DNA of 64,000 nt, from NCBI GenBank assembly GCA_038260305.1, contig JBBSNY010000012.1, forward strand, positions 46,281 through 110,280. The letters run 5' to 3'. The first letter of the stretch is position 1; the number at the start of each line of letters is the position of its first letter. Shown piece after piece: positions 60,208 to 64,000 of this stretch. The notes beneath the pieces were generated by a model, which saw nothing but the letters and a program-made list of their open reading frames with translations, ran no database searches and was not told the origin of the DNA. Source of the DNA: CADCVQ01 sp038260305. GTDB taxonomy: Bacteria > Actinomycetota > Thermoleophilia > Solirubrobacterales > Solirubrobacteraceae. A program made the translations under genes and the position numbers.

Positions 60208-60397
60208 GGTCCGTCCACAGCGGCGACGGGATTGGCACGGTACCCGACGGCCCAGAAGCGGCTCCCATGCGCGCAGCCCCGCAGCCAACAGCACACCACT
60301 GATCGACTCGGCATCGGCGGCCGTGGCACGACGGATCCGGAAAATCTGCGGGTCGCGAGGTGTCTCGACCGCCAGGGCGTCGATCGCGAGGTCCAGT
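60192..60397 (-). pseudogene. Internally deleted GNAT acetyltransferase
   Basis: The minus strand holds a GNAT N-terminus (FRIRRATAADAESISGVLLA, then AGLRAWEPLLG) in one frame and a GNAT-like C-terminal end (RFWAVGYRANPVAAVDGPHE, then RL and stop) in another frame directly after it. The central acetyl-CoA-binding part is missing. No start codon serves the first part. It lies between DUF5946 and the FitAB-like operon. Confidence 0.5.
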
Positions 60398-60460
60398 GAG
60401 CGCGGGCACGTTCGCCGGCGCCATCCCGTAGGTGGATCAGCTGGTGCGACACTCGTGTCG

Positions 60461-60497
60461 GTCGATGGGTGCAGTCTGCACCCATCGACGGTACGAT
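60461..60497 (+). promoter_or_regulatory. Palindromic operator and leaderless promoter of a toxin-antitoxin operon
   Basis: GTCGATGGGTGCA (60461-60473) and its exact reverse complement (60477-60489) are separated by GTC, a 13-bp perfect inverted repeat. The -10 box TACGAT (60492-60497) follows immediately and is 6 nt before ATG 60504. The palindrome thus covers the -35 region, ideal for repression by the antitoxin-toxin complex. Confidence 0.7.
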
Positions 60498-60503
60498 GTG
60501 CGA

Positions 60504-60746
60504 ATGCCGAAGGTCATTCAGATCCGAGACGTCCCCGACGAGGTTCGCGACGCCCTGGCGCAAGCGGCGGATGCGGAGGGCTTGTCGTTGGCCGGATATG
60601 TCCGACGCGAGCTTGAGCACCTGGCTCGGCGATCACAGCGGGTGCGGGACAACGCCGCGGTCGCACGACGGACCCAGAGTGAGGTCGGCGCTCGCATCGA
60701 CCGCAACCTGATCCTGTCCGAACTGCACGAGGGACGCCGCGATTGA
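60504..60746 (+). CDS. FitA-like ribbon-helix-helix antitoxin
   Basis: 80 residues. RHH start PKVIQIRDVPDEVRDALAQA and GLSLAGYVRRELEHLARRSQ, then a C-terminal arm. The stop overlaps the toxin start (TTGA). Transcribed from a palindrome-controlled promoter immediately upstream. Confidence 0.9.
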   Translation: MPKVIQIRDVPDEVRDALAQAADAEGLSLAGYVRRELEHLARRSQRVRDNAAVARRTQSEVGARIDRNLILSELHEGRRD

Positions 60747-61120
60747 AGGTCATCGATGCCGGCGTGATCGTCGAGCTCGTCGCCGGCGGGCTGGATCCCG
60801 ATCGGCTGGGCTCGGAAGACCTCGCTGCTCCGCATCTGCTCGACAGCGAGGTCACACATGTCCTGCGAGGTCTCGTGCTACGCGGCGCCCTCACGGACGA
60901 ACAGGCGGCGTCGGCCATGGGCGGGTTCGCCGAACTCGCGATCATGCGTTACCCGGCCGACTGGCTGAGACCACGGATGTGGGCGCTGCGTCACAACCTG
61001 AGCGCCTACGACGCCACGTACGTCGCGTTGACCGAGATGATCGCCGCGAGGTCGTTGCTCACCACGGACGCACGCCTGGCGAATGCACCAGGCGTTCGGT
61101 GTGTCGTGCAGCTGCTCTAA
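60743..61120 (+). CDS. PIN-domain toxin (FitB/VapC-like)
   Basis: 125 residues, TTG start in a TTGA overlap. First Asp in VIDAGVIVELVAGGLD, Glu in LLDSEVTHVLRGLVL, Asp in NLSAYDATYVALTEM, last Asp in LLTTDARLANAPG. A magnesium-dependent ribonuclease by family. Confidence 0.9.
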   Translation: MKVIDAGVIVELVAGGLDPDRLGSEDLAAPHLLDSEVTHVLRGLVLRGALTDEQAASAMGGFAELAIMRYPADWLRPRMWALRHNLSAYDATYVALTEMIAARSLLTTDARLANAPGVRCVVQLL

Positions 61121-61309
61121 CCACGCCCGTCGCAGAAGCTCGACGAGTCGCGAGAGGATCCATTAGCGGGACGCCAGAGCGTCGTCATCGCTGTGAGCTG
61201 GCGCTTGGCGCTGCCCCGTTTCGTCCCTAGCGGGAGCGTCGGCGCGGCCCAGCCAGACTCTAAGCAGTTGTGACATTTCCGTGGGGCGCTCAGTAGTCTC
61301 GGCGTTGCG

Positions 61310-62104
61310 ATGCCAGGCGCTGAAACGTTCCGCGCGTCCGCTGATGCCTACGACCGGCTTGTGGGTCGCTACGGCGCGCAGCTCGCGTCGGCGCTGATCG
61401 ACTTTGCAAGCGTTGAGCCCGGGATCCGCGCACTTGACGTTGGCTGCGGGCCGGGCGCGCTAGCGGCTGCGCTCGCGGGCCGTCTCGGGACTGGGAACGT
61501 GAGTGCCGCAGACCCGTCGGAGCCGTTCGTGGAGGCGTGTCGGGCACGATTGCCGGGGGTCGAGGTCGTGTTGGCGGCTGCCGAGGCGCTGCCCTTTTCC
61601 GAAGGGAGGTTCGACGCCACCCTCTCTCAGCTTGTTGTGAACTTCATGCGTGATGCCGAGGCAGGCGTACGTGAGATGGCGCGGGTCACGCGCCCGGGCG
61701 GGGTGGTCGCCTCGTGCGTCTGGGACTACGCAGGCGAGATGACGCTCTTGCGCGCATTCTGGGACGCGGCACGCGAGGTGGATCCCGAACGCGCCGCTGC
61801 GGCGGACGAGGCGGTCGTGATGCGCTGGTGCGCCGAAGGTGAGCTCGCAGACTTGTGGCGCGCTTGCGGGCTTCGCGACGTGCGTTTCGGGCCGCTGGTG
61901 GTAAAGGCGACCTACACTGATTTCGAGGACTTGTGGTCGCCGTTACCCACGGGCGTCGCCCCGTCTGGCGCCTTCTGCAAATCGCTCGATGAGGACAACC
62001 GTGCCGCCCTCCACGACGTATACCGCCGGCGCCTCGGCGTCGATGACGGCCCATTCGAGTTGACCGCGCGCGCCTGGGCAGTCACGAGCATCGTCCCCTG
62101 CTAA
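61310..62104 (+). CDS. Class I SAM-dependent methyltransferase
   Basis: 264 residues. Motif I ALDVGCGPGALAAALAGRLG near residue 40, NVSAADPSEPFVEACRARLP, EALPFSEGRFDATLSQLVVN and the post-III segment VTRPGGVVASCVWDY. Type 11 methyltransferase, probably acting on a small molecule. The ATG is preceded by a TAGTCT box about 10 nt upstream. GC content at the third position looks lower than in the core genes, suggesting acquisition (impression). Confidence 0.85.
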   Translation: MPGAETFRASADAYDRLVGRYGAQLASALIDFASVEPGIRALDVGCGPGALAAALAGRLGTGNVSAADPSEPFVEACRARLPGVEVVLAAAEALPFSEGRFDATLSQLVVNFMRDAEAGVREMARVTRPGGVVASCVWDYAGEMTLLRAFWDAAREVDPERAAAADEAVVMRWCAEGELADLWRACGLRDVRFGPLVVKATYTDFEDLWSPLPTGVAPSGAFCKSLDEDNRAALHDVYRRRLGVDDGPFELTARAWAVTSIVPC

Positions 62105-62291
62105 GCGACCGTCTGCGTCTGCCCCTCGACGTGATTGGCGATGATTGGCGGCCGCATGGCGCGAGGAGGAGCAGCGCCCATCGGCTCTCGGGCGCTATCG
62201 CTCGTCGTTTCGAAGCAGCAGCGTCGCGGCCGTTTAGGCGAATCCGTTAGCGTCGCCGTGCACTGCAACGGGGTGGTAAGGGAGAGCGAGC

Positions 62292-63101
62292 ATGGAATCC
62301 GAGGCGATCGACCCGGCCGACTTCCGCGAGGCGCAGCACAAGCAGCGGGACTCTGCTGCGGTGGGCTGGAAGGAGCGGAGCGAGTTCAGTGAGAGCGCAT
62401 GGGGGCACATCAGCGAGCGGCTGGTGAACTCGCTGATGTGCACCCTGGAAACCGGGTCCTGGACGTCGGGGCCGGGTATGGCGAACCGGCGCTCACCGCC
62501 GCGCGCAAAGTTGGCCCGGAGGGCCGCGTTGTGGCCACGGACATCTCCGCCGAGATGCTGGCGTTCGGGCGTGAACGTGCGGCGGCGGCGGGCCCGACCA
62601 ACGTGGAGTTCCTGCAGTCGGACGCCTCCAGCCTCGATTTCGCGAACGCGAGCTTCGACGCTGCCGTCTCCCGCTGGGGAATCATCTTCGAGCCTGACGC
62701 GGAGGTCGCCGCGGCGCGCATCCGAGGCTTCCTCAGGCCGGGCGCGCGGATGGCGATCAGCTCGTGGGGGGAGCCCGATCAGGTCCCCCTTTTCTCAATT
62801 CCGATGAGGACGATGATGGAGCGGCTGGACGTGCCCCCGCCCCGGGCCGGAACGCCCGGGATCTTCTCGCGGCCCACCCGCTTTTCGATCGGCGGGTTGC
62901 TCGAAGGCGGGGGTTCTCGGAGGTCGCCGTGGAGCAGGACGAGGTCACATTCGTGTTCGATTCTCCGCAGCAGTTCACCGCCTATATCAGGGCGGTCTCG
63001 GCCCCGCAATGATCGAGCAGTACGCGAGCGAGGCGCAGGAAGAGGCCTGGGATGCGATCACGCAGGCCGTAGCGGATGCGGGGGTGGCTCAAAGCCGCTG
63101 A
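62292..63101 (+). pseudogene. Class I SAM methyltransferase broken by three frameshifts
   Basis: Frame 1 from ATG 62292 (AAGGGAGAGC upstream) reads up to about 62424 (SAWGHISERLV). Frame 2 continues NRVLDVGAGYGEPALTAARK, DASSLDFANASFDAAVSRWG, and on to FSIGGLLEGG. Frame 3, from GGGGG at 62909-62913, gives GFSEVAVEQDEVTFVFDSPQ. A last segment from 63009 (IEQYASEAQEEAWDAITQAV) closes the protein. Each break is repaired by adding one base. The joined product is a normal UbiE-like methyltransferase of about 270 residues. Confidence 0.7.
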
Positions 63102-63626
63102 GCTTCTCGAACGTGGTGTTGCTGGCCTCGGCAGTTGCGTAGCGCCCGCGGCGCAGAACTCGGGGCCGTAGCGGGGGCGACCCTCCGGCTGCTGCTGTCG
63201 CCTGGCTTGAGCAGCGAGCCGATGCACCCCCGAGAGTGCCGCATTCCACGCTGAGCAGCACGATGGGGACGACTTCGCCGGAGTGCCCCTCCTGGGACGA
63301 TTCCGACAGTCTGCCGCGACACCGCAGACCCAACCCCCACGGGCACACCAGGCCCCTCGATCGGGTGACGACGAAGTCCACAGGCGACGGGATACCTGGA
63401 GTCCCGCAAGGCCGGTTCGGTGGTCCGTCGCGACGTGCGGGGGTATACGGCACACGCCGCACACGCCACGAACGTCGCTCCGTCCCGCGATCATCGTGAC
63501 TCCGGCGACTGGGGTGACCGGGCCGTGGCCTGCGCCGCCGAGGCCGCAGGAGCTAGCATCAAACCCACCCGCGACCCTAGCCGCCCGACCGCCGGATCGC
63601 GAACATTCCGAAGTGGAGGAGCACAC
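63102..63626. other. Gene-poor stretch
   Basis: 525 bp with no supported gene on either strand; open frames here lack recognisable sequence or biased codon use. A TAGCAT box near 63550-63556 could serve the cupin gene. The region is possibly decayed or contains sequencing errors like the pseudogene before it. Confidence 0.5.
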
Positions 63627-63920
63627 ATGGAGTCGTACTGGTTCTTTGATCAGTTGCTCGATGTCCTGGTTTCCGGGGCGCAGACCGGCGGCAGGTACTC
63701 GATCGTCGAGTTGTGGGGACCCGAGGGCTTCGCAACGCCGCTGCACGTTCATCGCGAGGTTGACGAAGGTTTTTACGTGATCGAAGGCCAACTCACCGTC
63801 TGGGCCGGAGACGACGTCACCGTGCTCAACGCCGGCGACTTCGTGCTGGCTCCACACGGCGTGCCGCACACTGACCGGACCCCGGTTGTTGGTCCACCGC
63901 GTGTGAGAGTCGGTGGGTAG
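63627..63920 (+). CDS. Cupin domain protein, probably truncated
   Basis: 97 residues from ATG 63627 with a GGAGGAGC ribosome binding site. A single cupin: PLHVHREVDEGFYVIEGQLT and AGDFVLAPHGVPHTDR with the metal His/Glu ligands. The sequence diverges from the cupin pattern after PHTD and stops within 20 residues, right beside a 19-bp repeat, so the last strands are missing. May be a short cupin or a gene cut by a rearrangement. Confidence 0.65.
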   Translation: MESYWFFDQLLDVLVSGAQTGGRYSIVELWGPEGFATPLHVHREVDEGFYVIEGQLTVWAGDDVTVLNAGDFVLAPHGVPHTDRTPVVGPPRVRVGG

Positions 63921-63939
63921 TAGCCGCTGGGGACGGTAG
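63921..63939 (-). repeat. 19-bp sequence inverted relative to 47114-47132
   Basis: Exact reverse complement of the copy at 47114-47132. It begins one base after the truncated cupin stop. Confidence 0.6.
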
Positions 63940-63949
63940 GGGCCTGCGC

Positions 63950-64000
63950 GGACGGACTGCCGTCGCGAAGGCCCGAGGGCCGAGCGGCGGGAGTCCGTCC
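63950..64000. repeat. Multi-stem inverted repeat at the window end
   Basis: GGACGGACT (63950-63958) pairs with AGTCCGTCC (63992-64000), GCCG (63959-63962) with CGGC (63985-63988), and GGCCC-GA-GGGCC (63970-63981) folds inside. Terminator, structured RNA or repeat element; the window ends here. Confidence 0.5.

Noticed and set aside
62982..63869. Minus-strand open frames of up to 295 residues near the window end
   Set aside because: They run antisense to the methyltransferase and cupin coding sequence and have no recognisable motif.
47114..63939. The inverted 19-mers as terminal repeats of a transposon
   Set aside because: The 16.8 kb between them contains parA, ftsZ and photolyase genes, and no transposase, so a mobile element is implausible; kept only as an unexplained repeat.
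1..64000. tRNA, rRNA or CRISPR array
   Set aside because: No cloverleaf with a TTCGANTC arm, no rRNA sequence, and no set of regularly spaced direct repeats with unique spacers. The tandem repeats seen are coding (TPR, basic protein) or degenerate.

Overview
The window is about 70% GC or higher and gene-dense, and it reads as a chromosomal segment of a high-GC actinobacterium. The best fit is the Thermoleophilia/Solirubrobacterales side of the phylum (inference). Supporting traits are an actinobacterial zwf-opcA pair, a fused transaldolase/phosphoglucose isomerase, paired ArsA-type ATPases, DUF6131 and Septum_form proteins, very frequent GTG starts, and many leaderless-looking promoters with a TANNNT box 6-8 nt before the start codon. 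I see no rRNA, tRNA, CRISPR array, intact insertion sequence or phage module.

Layout. 1-4.5 kb: end of a type I polyketide synthase running into a hexapeptide-repeat acyltransferase, then a second acyltransferase and a family 2 glycosyltransferase (lipid or glycan decoration). 4.5-6.5 kb: a membrane protein, an M14 peptidase remnant and a DUF6131 micro-protein. 6.6-12.8 kb (minus): gnd-zwf-opcA-GH15-pgl, the oxidative pentose phosphate genes with a glucoamylase-like enzyme. 12.9-17.4 kb: a VapBC pair, a decayed second toxin-antitoxin pair, a membrane protein, a 2-oxoglutarate oxygenase and a 14-repeat TPR protein. 17.5-21.6 kb (minus): ROK kinase-rpiB-tal/pgi, the matching non-oxidative arm. 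Together the two operons take glucose from release and phosphorylation through both branches of the pentose phosphate pathway.

21.7-34 kb: a RibD-like reductase, secreted proteins (a delta-60 repeat protein, an RlpA-like protein), a DUF378 protein, a basic repeat protein, the primary sigma factor gene with a good promoter and an unusual set of 3' hairpins, an aldo/keto reductase and a solitary pilT. 34-43.9 kb: HxlR and Fur regulators, an OafA-type acyltransferase, a vapBC pair coupled to two ArsA ATPases, a bicupin, an RHH-DUF4097 module and an FHA-HTH protein. 43.9-47.1 kb: an acyl-CoA ligase coupled to an adenine-specific DNA methyltransferase. 47.1-48.6 kb: a promoter driving an apparent encapsulin remnant, then a frameshifted membrane protein. 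48.8-51.1 kb: parA overlapping an ftsZ with a long N-terminal extension.

51.2-59.5 kb: two lipoproteins, gamma-glutamyltranspeptidase, an EamA transporter, GNAT, LON-domain, photolyase, ICMT-like and DUF2332 genes. 59.5-64 kb looks accessory: DUF5946, a GNAT remnant, a FitAB-like toxin-antitoxin pair with a palindromic operator, two methyltransferase genes (one frameshifted three times), and a truncated cupin ending next to a 19-bp sequence found inverted at 47.1 kb. Three features recur: GTGA stop/start overlaps (nine cases), leaderless promoters (more than ten), and single-base frameshifts, two of them repaired by adding one G to a GGGGG run, which could be sequencing errors.
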